A DNA stretch of 64,000 bases from Parafrankia discariae (GTDB taxonomy: Bacteria > Actinomycetota > Actinomycetes > Frankiales > Frankiaceae). The stretch's first letter is position 1. Each line of letters starts with the position of its first letter. Under the pieces are notes generated by a model. It was given only the letters and a program-made list of their open reading frames with translations. It was not told where the DNA came from and made no database searches. Of the stretch, positions 16,089 through 24,755 are shown piece after piece. The stretch spans positions 1 to 64,000 of the forward strand of contig NZ_KB891210.1 of assembly GCF_000373365.1 (NCBI RefSeq). The letters are read 5' to 3'. The position numbers and the translations under genes were made by a program.

Positions 16089-18610
16089 CCGAACGGACCG
16101 TGACCGAACGGACCGTGGCGGGGCGGACCGTGACCGGGCGGAGCTCGGCGGGGCCGTCGGACGGCGGCGTCGAGCTGCCGCTGACCGGCGTCCGGGTCGT
16201 CGACCTGTGCCGCGGCGGCGCCGCGCTCGCCGCGCGGGTGCTCGGCGACCTCGGCGCCGACGTCGTCCGGATCGAGCCGCCCGGGACCCCCGGCCGGGCG
16301 CCCGGCACGGACGTCCGGCACGAGACGCACAACTTCAACAAGCGCGCCCTGGCGCTCGGTCTCGAGTCCGCCGCCGGACGCGAGCGGTTACTGGGCCTGC
16401 TCGCGACGAGCGACATCGTCATCGAGGGGCTCGACGGGCCGCTCCCGGGCCGGCTCGGCCTCGGCGAGGGCGAGTTCCGACGCCGGTTTCCCGCGCTCGT
16501 CGTCGTCTCCGTCACCGAGTTCGGCCGGTCCGGGCCCTACCGGGACTGGGCCGGCACCGACGCCGTGCACGCCGCGCTCGCCGGCTTCCTCTCCCGCTCG
16601 GGGCTGCCCGGCCGGCCGCCGCTGCTCCCGCCGGCGGCCCTGCCCACCGGGTCCGCGGCGCTGGTCGCGGCGTGGTCGGCGCTGCTCGCCCACCACAACC
16701 GGCTGGTCACCGGCATCGGTGACGACGTGGAGGTGTCGATCTTCGAGAGCACGGTCCAGGTCATCGATCCCGGCTACGGGATGGCGGGCTCCGCGACGAG
16801 CGGCATCCCCACCTCCGACGGCCCCCGGGGCCGCCCGGACGCCGGCCACCTCTACCCGGTGTTCCGCTGCGCGGACGGCTACGTCCGGCTGTGCATCCTC
16901 AAGCCCCGGCAGTGGCGGGCGGTGTTCGAGTGGATGGGCCGTCCCGCCCGGTTCGCGGACCCGGCGCTGGCGGACATGTCCCGGCGCTTCGCCGTCGCGG
17001 ACGTGCTGCATCCCGAGATCGGTCGTCTGCTCGCCCACCGGAAACGTGACGAGGCCGCGGCCGAGCTGCAGCGGCTGGGGATTCCCGCGGCGGCGGTGCT
17101 CGACCTCCCCGGGGTCCTGCGCGCGGACCACTTCGCCGCCCGCGGCGTGTTCACCGGCGTCCCCACGCCGGAGGGGGAGATGTCCGTCCCGGACTGTCTG
17201 TTCGGGATCGACGGTCACCGGGTCGGCCTGCGCACACCGGCACCGCAGGCCGGTGAGTCGGCGGGCGATCCGGCGGGACCCGACGCGGCCGGCGGCACCG
17301 CGCTCCCGGTGCCTCTGGCGCTCCCGGTGTCGCCGGCGCCCCCGGTGTCCGCCGGGCCGCGTCGGCCGCTCGACGGCCTGCGGGTGCTCGATCTCGGCGT
17401 GATCGTCGTGGGTGGGGAGAGCGGGCGGCTCCTCGCCGACATGGGCGCCGAGGTGATCAAAATCGAGAGCGCGGCGTTCCCCGACGGCTCCCGGCAGTCG
17501 CTCACCGTGGAACCGATCAGCCCCGTCTTCGCCTGGGGTAACCGCAACAAGGCGAGCCTGGGGCTGGACCTGCGCGACCCGCGCGGCCGGGCGCTGTTCC
17601 TGGAACTCGCGCGGAGCTCCGACGTCGTGCTGTCGAACTTCAAGCCCGGGACGATGGAGAAGCTGGGGCTCGGTGCGGCCGAGCTGCACCGGGTCAACCC
17701 GCGGCTGGTGGTGGCCGACTCCAGCGCCTTCGGGGCGGACGGCCCGTGGGGCGACTGGCTCGGCTACGGCCCCCTCGTGCGCGCCGCGACCGGCATCAGC
17801 CTGCTGTGGCGGGACGACATCCCCGACGCCCGGGGTGGCTCCGGCGGTGGTCCGGGTGGCTCCGGCGGTGACGCGGGCGGCTTCGCCGACGCGTCGACGA
17901 TCTACCCGGACCACGTCGCGGCCCGGGTCGCGGCGATCGGCGTTCTGGCCCTGCTCGTCCGGCGCCGTCGCACCGGCCGCGGCGGGACCGTGAGCGTCGC
18001 CCAGGCCGAGGTCATCCTCGGCCAGAATCCCGACCTGTACGCCGCGGCGTCGCTCGGCCGGGCCGACGGCGCGCGGCGGCACGCGCCGCGGGGGGTGTAC
18101 CCGTGCGCCGGTGACGACGAGTGGGTGGTCGTCGACGCGCGGGACTCCGCCGACTGGCGCCGGCTCGCCGCGGTGATCGGCGGCCCGTCCCTCGCGGCGG
18201 ACCCGCGGTTCGCGACCACCCGGGACCGCCGCGACCACGCGGCGGAGATCGACGGGCTGATCGCCGCGTGGACCAGCCAGCGCCCGCCCCGTGCCGCGGC
18301 GTCCGCGCTCCAGGCGGTGGGCGTGCCGGCCGGGATGATGCTGCGGCTCACCGAGCTGCCGGACGACGAGCACCTGCGGGCCCGCGGGGCGTTCCGCGTC
18401 GCGCGGCACCCGCTGATCCCGCGGCCGATGCCCAGCGAGAACACGCCCGCGCGTTTCCGGAACATTCCGGACGTCGAGTTGCGCCCGGCGCCCATGCCCG
18501 GCGAGCAGACCCGCCGGGTCGCCCGCGAGCTGCTCGGTCTCGACGAGGACGAAATCCAGCGCCTGGTCGACGACGGTGTGCTACAGGAGACGACTCCGTC
18601 CGACTATTAG
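16085..18610 (+). CDS. double-domain CaiB/BaiF CoA-transferase
   Basis: Protein of 841 residues with two family III CoA-transferase domains in tandem (about 30-385 and 430-835) joined by an Ala/Pro/Val linker. Each begins with the family strand (LPLTGVRVVDLCRG; RPLDGLRVLDLGVI) and has the LGADVVRIE/MGAEVIKIE loop. Domain 2 keeps the Asp expected to carry the acyl anhydride (D609 in IYPDHVAARVAA). In domain 1 the aligned position appears to be Thr (T188 in LPTGSAALVAAW), so domain 1 may be inactive or structural. The GTG at 16085 overlaps the previous stop; a 15-bp repeat reiterates in-frame GTG codons at 16085, 16100, 16115 and 16130, so the true start is uncertain by up to 15 codons. Confidence 0.85.
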   Translation: MTERTVTERTVAGRTVTGRSSAGPSDGGVELPLTGVRVVDLCRGGAALAARVLGDLGADVVRIEPPGTPGRAPGTDVRHETHNFNKRALALGLESAAGRERLLGLLATSDIVIEGLDGPLPGRLGLGEGEFRRRFPALVVVSVTEFGRSGPYRDWAGTDAVHAALAGFLSRSGLPGRPPLLPPAALPTGSAALVAAWSALLAHHNRLVTGIGDDVEVSIFESTVQVIDPGYGMAGSATSGIPTSDGPRGRPDAGHLYPVFRCADGYVRLCILKPRQWRAVFEWMGRPARFADPALADMSRRFAVADVLHPEIGRLLAHRKRDEAAAELQRLGIPAAAVLDLPGVLRADHFAARGVFTGVPTPEGEMSVPDCLFGIDGHRVGLRTPAPQAGESAGDPAGPDAAGGTALPVPLALPVSPAPPVSAGPRRPLDGLRVLDLGVIVVGGESGRLLADMGAEVIKIESAAFPDGSRQSLTVEPISPVFAWGNRNKASLGLDLRDPRGRALFLELARSSDVVLSNFKPGTMEKLGLGAAELHRVNPRLVVADSSAFGADGPWGDWLGYGPLVRAATGISLLWRDDIPDARGGSGGGPGGSGGDAGGFADASTIYPDHVAARVAAIGVLALLVRRRRTGRGGTVSVAQAEVILGQNPDLYAAASLGRADGARRHAPRGVYPCAGDDEWVVVDARDSADWRRLAAVIGGPSLAADPRFATTRDRRDHAAEIDGLIAAWTSQRPPRAAASALQAVGVPAGMMLRLTELPDDEHLRARGAFRVARHPLIPRPMPSENTPARFRNIPDVELRPAPMPGEQTRRVARELLGLDEDEIQRLVDDGVLQETTPSDY

Positions 18611-18666
18611 CTTTTCAGCAAACAATAGGTCGTTCCGGCCAGGTTCCGTCGTTCTCGCGCTGGCTG

Positions 18667-18695
18667 TTGAGGACGGCGACCAGCCTCGCTATCCT
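18667..18695 (+). promoter_or_regulatory. candidate promoter for SMP-30-like gene
   Basis: TTGAGG (18667-18672), a 17-nt spacer and TATCCT (18690-18695) lie in the 230-bp gap after the CoA-transferase. A/T content rises locally (GATATACGGCCATAAAG just downstream). Predicted transcription starts near 18702, about 140 nt before the SMP-30-like start. It would make the propeller and monooxygenase genes a second transcription unit. Confidence 0.4.
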
Positions 18696-18840
18696 TGCAA
18701 AGATATACGGCCATAAAGCAGACGGATAATCGGCGTGGGCACGTGGCCGGTACGGATGTGGTCCGCGCGCCCGCCGTCCGACGGCCGGTGGCGGACTCGT
18801 CCCGCGGACACCGATGTCCTCAGTACAGGGGGTCTCTATC

Positions 18841-20436
18841 TTGGCTCAGGGGGCGCGCTACACCAGCCTTGCTCCGACCACCCTCGCGGCGGGTTGGAGC
18901 TTGGACCGCCTTACGCCGACAAGCAGGCTTTTCGGGGCCAACGGGCTGCGCACCGGTCCCGACGGCCGCATCTACATAGCCCAGGTGACCGGCAGTCAGA
19001 TCAGCGCGCTGGACGTCGCCACCGGGGCGGTGGAGGCCGTCAGCCCCAAGGGCGGCGACATCGTCGGCCCGGACGACGTCGCGTTCGACTCGGCCGGCAC
19101 CATCTACGCGACCGAGTACATGGACAACCGGGTGAGTGCCCTCGGCACCGACGGTCGCGTCCGGGTCGTGGGCGAGGACCTGACCGCCGTCAACGGCATC
19201 ACCGTGCACCAGGACCGGCTGTTCGTGAACGAGTGCCGGCCCGGCGGCCGGCTGATGGAGCTGCCGCTCGGCGGCGGCGCGCCCCGGGTGCTCGCCGACA
19301 ACCTGGGCCAGCCCAACGCCATGGAGGTCGGCCCGGACGGGTACCTCTATTACCCGGCCATGATCACCAATGACATCTGGCGCATTCACCCCGACGGCGG
19401 CGAACCGCAGCGGGTCGCCGGTGACCTGGGTGTTCCGGACTCGGTCAAGTTCGACGACGCCGGATTCATCGTGTCCACCCAGGTCCTCACCGGTGAGGTG
19501 CTGCGCATCAACCCGCGTTCCGGCGACCGGGAGGTGCTCGCCAAACTCCAGCCCGGCCTCGACAACTGCACCTTCCTCGACGGCCGGCTGTTCGTCTCGA
19601 ACTTCACCGGCGAGATCACCGAGGTGCTGGGCGGCGGCGAGACCCGGGCGACACTGCCCGGCGGTCTGAACTGGCCACTGGACCTCACCCTCGACACCGA
19701 CGGCACCCTTTACATCGCCGACGGCCCGTTCTTCTACGCGCTGAGCCCGGGCGGCTCCCCGCGAACGGCCGGCATGCTGTTCAGCCCCGGCAGCCCCGGT
19801 TTCATCCGCGGGGTGACCACCGCCGGGCCCGGCGAGTTCATCGTCACCACCGGCAACGGCGCGATCGCGCGCTTCCGGCCCGCCGAGTTCGCGAGCGAGG
19901 TGCTGGCCGACGGCCTGGACCAGCTCTACGGGGTCGCGATCGCGCCGGACGGCGCGGTGGTGGCCGTCGAGTTCGCGCGCGGCCGGGTGCTGGCCGTCCG
20001 GGCCGGCGCGGTCGAGGTGCTCGCCACCGGCCTGAACGAACCGGTCGGGGTGACCTTCGGGTCCGACGGGGCCTGCCTGGTCTCCGAGGCCGGCGCCGGG
20101 CGGATCGTCTCGGTCGGCGGCCCGCGGGTGGAGACCGTCGTCGACGGCCTGGACACGCCGCAGGGCGTCCTGGCCCGGGACGGGCGGCTGCTGATCGTCG
20201 ACGCCGGTGCCAAGACGCTGCTCGACGTCGACCCGGGCACCGGGGCGCGCACCACGATCGCGCGCGACCTCCCGGTCGGCGCCCCGCCCGGCGTCGTCCC
20301 CAAACCACTGCGCGGACAGCCGCCGTTCTCGGGGCCGCAGGGCCCGTTCGCGGGCATCGTCGCCGGCCCGGACGGCACCCTCTACGTCTCGGCGGACGCC
20401 GAGGGCAGCGTCCTGGCCCTGCGGCCGGAACGCTGA
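18841..20436 (+). CDS. SMP-30/gluconolactonase-like beta-propeller protein
   Basis: Protein of 531 residues made of repeated beta-propeller blades with SMP-30/strictosidine-synthase/NHL character: NGLRTGPDGRIYIA, DDVAFDSAGTIYATEYMDN, PNAMEVGPDGYLYYP, GVLARDGRLLIVDAG and similar segments. Several family members are lactonases that open a ring lactone at a metal centre. A lactonase role next to a Baeyer-Villiger monooxygenase, which makes esters and lactones, is attractive but inferred. The start is the TTG at 18841 because AGGGGG (18827-18832) lies 8 nt upstream; an in-frame ATG at 18814 is the alternative and adds nine residues. No signal peptide is evident. Confidence 0.82.
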   Translation: MAQGARYTSLAPTTLAAGWSLDRLTPTSRLFGANGLRTGPDGRIYIAQVTGSQISALDVATGAVEAVSPKGGDIVGPDDVAFDSAGTIYATEYMDNRVSALGTDGRVRVVGEDLTAVNGITVHQDRLFVNECRPGGRLMELPLGGGAPRVLADNLGQPNAMEVGPDGYLYYPAMITNDIWRIHPDGGEPQRVAGDLGVPDSVKFDDAGFIVSTQVLTGEVLRINPRSGDREVLAKLQPGLDNCTFLDGRLFVSNFTGEITEVLGGGETRATLPGGLNWPLDLTLDTDGTLYIADGPFFYALSPGGSPRTAGMLFSPGSPGFIRGVTTAGPGEFIVTTGNGAIARFRPAEFASEVLADGLDQLYGVAIAPDGAVVAVEFARGRVLAVRAGAVEVLATGLNEPVGVTFGSDGACLVSEAGAGRIVSVGGPRVETVVDGLDTPQGVLARDGRLLIVDAGAKTLLDVDPGTGARTTIARDLPVGAPPGVVPKPLRGQPPFSGPQGPFAGIVAGPDGTLYVSADAEGSVLALRPER

Positions 20437-20545
20437 GCAGCCGCGCCGTGGACCTTCCGACCCGGCCGATCGAAATCCCGCGGAGCCGGCCATGACCGGA
20501 CCCGTCGTCCCCGACCGTGACCACGAGCAGGACCGAGGATCTCTC

Positions 20546-22387
20546 ATGTACCAATCGCCCCTGGATCACTGCGCGCCGACGACCACCCCCGAGGTCGATC
20601 AGGAGGCACTGCGCGACAGGTACCTCGCCGAGCGGGACCGGCGGCTGCGCACCGACGGCCAGAAGCAGTACGTCGAGTCCGGTGACGAGTTCGCCGAGTT
20701 CTACGAGGTCGACCCGCACACGCCGCTCGTCCCGCGCACGCCGATCGACCTCGACATCGAGGTGGTGATCCTCGGCGGCGGCTTCTCGGGGCTGATCGCC
20801 GCGGACCGGTTACAGAAGAAGGGGATCACCGACTTCAAGATCGTCGAGCTGGGCGGCGACTTCGGTGGCGTCTGGTACTGGAACCGCTATCCGGGGATCC
20901 AGATCGACTCGGACGCCTACTGCTATCTCCCGCTGCTCGAGGAGACCGGCTTCATCCCCAAGGAGAAGTTCTCCCACGGCGACGAGTGCTACGAGCACGC
21001 CCAGCGGATCGGCCGCCACCTGGGGGTCTACGACAAGACGCTGTTCCACACCATGGTCCGGTCGCTGGAGTGGGACGAGGGGATCGGCCGCTGGCGGATA
21101 GCCACCAACCGCGGTGACGACATCCGGACCAGGTTCATCATCATGTGCCAGGGGCCCTACAACCGGCCGAAGCTCCCCGGCATCCCCGGCATCACCGACT
21201 TCAAGGGGCACACCTTCCACACCGCCCGCTGGGACTTCGACTACACCGGCGGTGACCTGCACGGCGGGCTGGACAAGATCGGCGACAAGCGGATCGCGGT
21301 GATCGGTACCGGCTCCAGCGGCGTCCAGGCGATCCCGCACCTGGCGCGTGGGGCGAAGCATCTGACGGTGTTCCAGCGGACGCCGTCCTACGTCTTCGAG
21401 CGTTCCAACTACCCGACCGATCCGGAATGGGTGGCCAGCCTGAAGCCGGGCTGGCGGGAGGAGCGCCAGCGCAACTTCCACAACGCGACGTTCGCGTTCT
21501 ACTCGCCGGGCGAGCCGGACAACATCTGCGACGCCTGGACCGAGGTCGCCCGTAACCTCGCGGCGCACCTCAACTCCACGAACGGCTGGGGCGCGCTGGC
21601 CGACCCCGTGAAGTTCATGGAGCTGCACGAGGCCGAGGACTACCGGGTCGCGGAGCGGATCCGCCAGCGGGTCGACCAGGTCGTCGGGGACCCGGCGACC
21701 GCGGAGCTCCTGAAGCCGTACTTCCGCATCCTGTGCAAGCGCCCGGTGTTCAACGACGACTACCTGCCGACCTTCAACCGGCCGAACGTCACCCTCGTCG
21801 ACGTGTCGGACGCCAAGGGCGTCGACCGGATCACCGAGCGCGGGGTCGTCGCCAACGGCGTCGAGCACGAGGTCGACTGCATCGTGTTCGCCAGCGGCTT
21901 CGAGATCACCGGGGCGCTCGACCGGCAGCTGGACATCAGGCCGCTCGCGGGCCGGGACGGGCGCTCGCTCTACGACCACTGGGGCAAGGGCTTCCGCACG
22001 CTGCACGGCATCATGGCGCACGGTTTCCCGAACTACTTCGCCACCGGCTTCATCCAGGGCGGGGTCACCGCGTCCACGACCAAGATGTTCGAGCAGCAGG
22101 CGGACCACATCGCCTACATCCTCGGCGAGGCGGCGGCCCGCGGGACGAAGATCGTGGAGCCCACCGCCGAGGCCGAGGAGGCCTGGGTCCGGACCATTCG
22201 CGACAACAAGATCGACAACACCCGGTTCGTCACCGAGTGCACCCCCGGCTACTACAACAGCGAGGGCGAGTCGAACGCCCGGTGGTTCCTCGGGGAGCCC
22301 TACGGGCCCGGGTTCTACGCGTTCGAGGAGCTGTTGCAGGCCTGGCGCGACGCCGGTGACCTGGCCGGACTGGTCCTGACCGACTGA
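20546..22387 (+). CDS. Baeyer-Villiger flavin monooxygenase
   Basis: FAD- and NADPH-dependent monooxygenase of 613 residues. The FAD-binding motif GGGFSGL lies near residue 77, the Baeyer-Villiger fingerprint FKGHTFHTARWD (FxGxxxHTxxWD) near 215-230, and the NADPH motif GTGSSGVQ near 252. Length and an N-terminal extension of about 75 residues (LRDRYLAERDRRL) match the steroid/cyclopentadecanone monooxygenase branch rather than shorter cyclohexanone enzymes. It inserts oxygen beside a ketone to give an ester or lactone. The ATG at 20546 follows GAGGA with 6 nt spacing. It ends the plus-strand catabolic run and is followed by a strong hairpin terminator. Confidence 0.93.
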   Translation: MYQSPLDHCAPTTTPEVDQEALRDRYLAERDRRLRTDGQKQYVESGDEFAEFYEVDPHTPLVPRTPIDLDIEVVILGGGFSGLIAADRLQKKGITDFKIVELGGDFGGVWYWNRYPGIQIDSDAYCYLPLLEETGFIPKEKFSHGDECYEHAQRIGRHLGVYDKTLFHTMVRSLEWDEGIGRWRIATNRGDDIRTRFIIMCQGPYNRPKLPGIPGITDFKGHTFHTARWDFDYTGGDLHGGLDKIGDKRIAVIGTGSSGVQAIPHLARGAKHLTVFQRTPSYVFERSNYPTDPEWVASLKPGWREERQRNFHNATFAFYSPGEPDNICDAWTEVARNLAAHLNSTNGWGALADPVKFMELHEAEDYRVAERIRQRVDQVVGDPATAELLKPYFRILCKRPVFNDDYLPTFNRPNVTLVDVSDAKGVDRITERGVVANGVEHEVDCIVFASGFEITGALDRQLDIRPLAGRDGRSLYDHWGKGFRTLHGIMAHGFPNYFATGFIQGGVTASTTKMFEQQADHIAYILGEAAARGTKIVEPTAEAEEAWVRTIRDNKIDNTRFVTECTPGYYNSEGESNARWFLGEPYGPGFYAFEELLQAWRDAGDLAGLVLTD

Positions 22388-22395
22388 GGCGCGGG

Positions 22396-22435
22396 CGGCG
22401 GGCGTCCACGGCTGCCTCGCCGTGGACGCCCGCCG
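22396..22435. terminator. bidirectional hairpin terminator
   Basis: A perfect 16-bp stem, CGGCGGGCGTCCACGG (22396-22411) with its complement at 22420-22435, and an 8-nt loop. It sits 8 bp after the monooxygenase stop and 58 bp before the amidohydrolase stop on the other strand, so it can serve both converging genes. No long U-run follows, as is usual in high-GC actinobacteria. Confidence 0.85.
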
Positions 22436-22493
22436 TTCGACCCGGCCGGCCGGCCGGTCGGGTCGGGCTGGGGCGGGCCGGTGCGGCCCTCGT

Positions 22494-23654
22494 TCAGCCC
22501 AGCCGCTGGGCCAGGGCGGGGAACAGGCGCAGGGCGTTGCCGCGGGCGATCGCCGCGCGGGCCGGGGCGTCCAGCGCCGGGTCGGCGCGCAGCGCCGCGA
22601 GGCTCTCGCCGACCGTCGCCGCGGGGATGGCATTGTAGTCGGAGCCGTAGAGGATCCTCCCGGAGCCGGCGGCCGCGAGCAGGCTGGGCGTGGCGTACGG
22701 GGACATCGGCCCGGCCGTGTCGTACCAGAACCGTCGCACCGCGGCCCGGACGGCCCCCGGGTCCGCGCCGTAGCCGAGGCCGCGGCCCAGCGCCAGGCGG
22801 CCCGCCAGGTAGGGGAAGGCGCCGCCGCCGTGCGCGAGGATCCACCGGATCCGCGGAAACCGGTCGAGCGCGCCGGACACGGTGAGCTGCACGGCGGCGC
22901 GGGTGGTGTCCGCCATGAAGTCCACGACGAAGGCCGGCACCGCGATCGGGGCCGCGCCGGGCAGGTCGAACGGGTGCACCAGCACGACCGCGTCCCGGTT
23001 GTTCAGAGCCGCCAGGACCGGATCCAGCGCCGGGTCGCCGAGGTACCGGGTGCCGGCGTGCGCGGTGAGCAGCACCCCGTCGGGCGCCTGGCCGCCGTAC
23101 ACCCGGTCGATCTCGGCGACCGCGTCGCCCGGTTCGAGGTACGGCACGCTGGCCAGCCAGCCGAAGCGGGACGGCCGCTCGCGGGCCAGCGCGCCCAGGC
23201 TGTCGTTCGCGAGGGCGGCCAGCTCCGCCGCCTGCGCGGCGGTCGGGGTGAACGCGGTCGGCACCGGCGCGGACAGGACGGCGAGCTGGATGCCGTACTG
23301 GTCCATGGTGGCGAGGGTGACGCCGAGATCCCACTGCGCGAACAGCGGGCCGCCCGCCGGCGGGAGCATGCCGTGCTCCACCAGCCAGGCGTGGACGGGC
23401 GCCGGCATGGCGTGGTGGTGCACGTCGACGCGCGGCGGCGGGTCCCCAGCGGACTGGCCCGACCCCGGGCCGCCCGGGCGCACCGCGGCCGCGGCCACGC
23501 CGCTCGTCAGAACCGCCGCGGGCACGGCGCCCGCCGCGGCCAGGAACAGCCCGCGGCGGGAGGGAACACGACCCGGGCCCGTGGATTCGGGCCCGGGAGC
23601 GATTTCCGGTGCGGGAACCGTGGGCGGTGCGGGAACCACAGGATGGTCGGGCAT
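22494..23654 (-). CDS. TAT-exported amidohydrolase (ACMSD-like)
   Basis: Metal-dependent TIM-barrel hydrolase/decarboxylase (amidohydrolase_2 family) of 386 residues. The N-terminus carries a twin-arginine signal (SRRGLFLAAAG, then an alanine-rich hydrophobic stretch ending SGVAAAA near residue 58), so it is probably exported folded. Metal motifs: DVHHHAMP (HxH), VLVHPFDLP, ILAHGGGAFPY and LYGSDYNA, in family order. The start ATG at 23654 follows GAGAGGA and gives a normal leader; the frame is open for another 326 codons upstream but that stretch is low-complexity. Relatives decarboxylate or hydrolyse aromatic or lactone-like acids. Its location after the catabolic run suggests action on a related compound outside the membrane; substrate unknown. 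Confidence 0.88.
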   Translation of the reverse strand: MPDHPVVPAPPTVPAPEIAPGPESTGPGRVPSRRGLFLAAAGAVPAAVLTSGVAAAAVRPGGPGSGQSAGDPPPRVDVHHHAMPAPVHAWLVEHGMLPPAGGPLFAQWDLGVTLATMDQYGIQLAVLSAPVPTAFTPTAAQAAELAALANDSLGALARERPSRFGWLASVPYLEPGDAVAEIDRVYGGQAPDGVLLTAHAGTRYLGDPALDPVLAALNNRDAVVLVHPFDLPGAAPIAVPAFVVDFMADTTRAAVQLTVSGALDRFPRIRWILAHGGGAFPYLAGRLALGRGLGYGADPGAVRAAVRRFWYDTAGPMSPYATPSLLAAAGSGRILYGSDYNAIPAATVGESLAALRADPALDAPARAAIARGNALRLFPALAQRLG

Positions 23655-24190
23655 GGCTGGTGCCGTCCTCTCCGGGACGCCTGTCTGAAGGCAGGATTGT
23701 CCGGCGCCCCGTCCGGCTTTTGTGAAAGCACCGCCAGCCGCCGCGGGAATTCTCGCCGGCGGCGAAGTGAACTGGAAGCACAGAAGCCCGGACGCGGGCG
23801 CGGAACTGATTACGTCAGGTGTCGGGAACTGACCGTGGGCCGTTGGGACACCCCTGGGAGGCGTCTTCGGTGACCTGCTCGAGCACCCCGCGCCTGACCG
23901 GCACCTGCACCCATGTGAACCCCCGACATGGACAGAAACGAAGCGCCCGGCGCACACGCCTGCCGCGGCCTCGAACTGGACGGCGCCCCGAGTGGGACGG
24001 CGCCCCGACTGGACGACGGCTCGCGACTGCTGTCGATCACCGTAAACGGATGATAGGTCCGCCGTCCGCGTTGGGGAAGAGTTGTGGATTATTTCGTGCG
24101 GGATCCGCGATTTCTTCATGGTGACCACAAAGCGGGCGGTGACCCCCCGCCATTTGGCGGGCATTCCGCCACGCGCCATCGGTCGGAGAG
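23655..24190. other. intergenic region, no gene seen
   Basis: About 535 bp upstream of the amidohydrolase and downstream of the small minus-strand gene. Frames are short and without family motifs. A direct repeat GGACGGCGCCCCGA occurs twice around 23968-23998. A/T-rich tracts near 24030-24125 may carry promoter elements, but I could not fix a -35/-10 pair. Confidence 0.4.
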
Positions 24191-24556
24191 TCAGATCGGC
24201 CAGTCGAGCTGTGAGTCGGGGATGCCGTGGGCGCGGCCGTGTCCCTGGGCCTCGGCGCGCCCCTGCGGGTCCCCCCGTCGATAGCGGGTCACTTGGCCGG
24301 GGAACACGACGAAGGTGTCCTGAGCGGTGTTCAGGTCCACGTACCATCCCGGTGTATCCAGGGCGTTGCTCAGCTGAGTGGCCAGTGCCTCGGCCTCGGT
24401 GTCGGCGACGTCGAAGAAGACCAGCGTCCAGACAGGCGGCTGCTCGGCGGTGACCTTTCCCGGCGCCGACCGTTGGATTTTCCGGACGATGAGCGACAGA
24501 TTCTCCAGGACGGTCCCGACGCGCAGGCTCTCCGCGATCAGTATTCCGGCGGCCAC
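24191..24556 (-). CDS. conserved actinobacterial small protein, function unknown
   Basis: Protein of 121 residues, GTG start with GAGGGAG about 7 nt upstream. The sequence begins AAGILIAESLRVGTVLENL and contains QPPVWTLVFFDVADTEAEAL and DTPGWYVDLN, followed by TFVVFPGQVTRYRRGD and a charged C-terminus ending QLDWPI. It looks like a single alpha/beta domain, with no signal peptide or membrane segment. I recognise the pattern as one recurrent among actinobacterial hypothetical proteins but know no function. It is divergent from the phosphotransferase gene 199 bp away. Confidence 0.78.
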   Translation of the reverse strand: MAAGILIAESLRVGTVLENLSLIVRKIQRSAPGKVTAEQPPVWTLVFFDVADTEAEALATQLSNALDTPGWYVDLNTAQDTFVVFPGQVTRYRRGDPQGRAEAQGHGRAHGIPDSQLDWPI

Positions 24557-24743
24557 GGGTGTGCTCCCTCGGGTCGAGCCCGGCTGACAGGCGGCGAGGC
24601 TGTGTGTGGGGATAGCGTTTCATGGCCGCCACCGCCTCGATGCCGGGCCTGCCGAGCGGGGTGAAAGCGTCCCTTCACCGGACGAATCTCGGCCATGGGT
24701 CCGTAGTCCGTACAGCGCGGGCATGCTCGCCCTCTCGGAGCGC

Positions 24744-24755
24744 TAGCCTGGATCT
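24744..24755 (+). promoter_or_regulatory. -10 box for a leaderless transcript
   Basis: TAGCCT (24744-24749, consensus TANNNT) is followed by exactly 6 nt and then the GTG start of the phosphotransferase. No ribosome binding site is visible. This spacing is the standard arrangement for a leaderless mRNA in actinobacteria. Confidence 0.55.

Noticed and set aside
16388-18409. 673-residue frame antisense to the CoA-transferase
   Set aside because: No domain, biased composition, opposite a gene with clear motifs.
22396-22435. Inverted repeat as attachment site or insertion-element end
   Set aside because: Position between two converging stops and perfect short-loop hairpin fit a terminator; no target duplication or transposase.
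23658-24632. 326-codon upstream extension of the amidohydrolase
   Set aside because: Would bury the twin-arginine signal in the middle of the protein; sequence is low-complexity and overlaps the small gene at 24191-24556.
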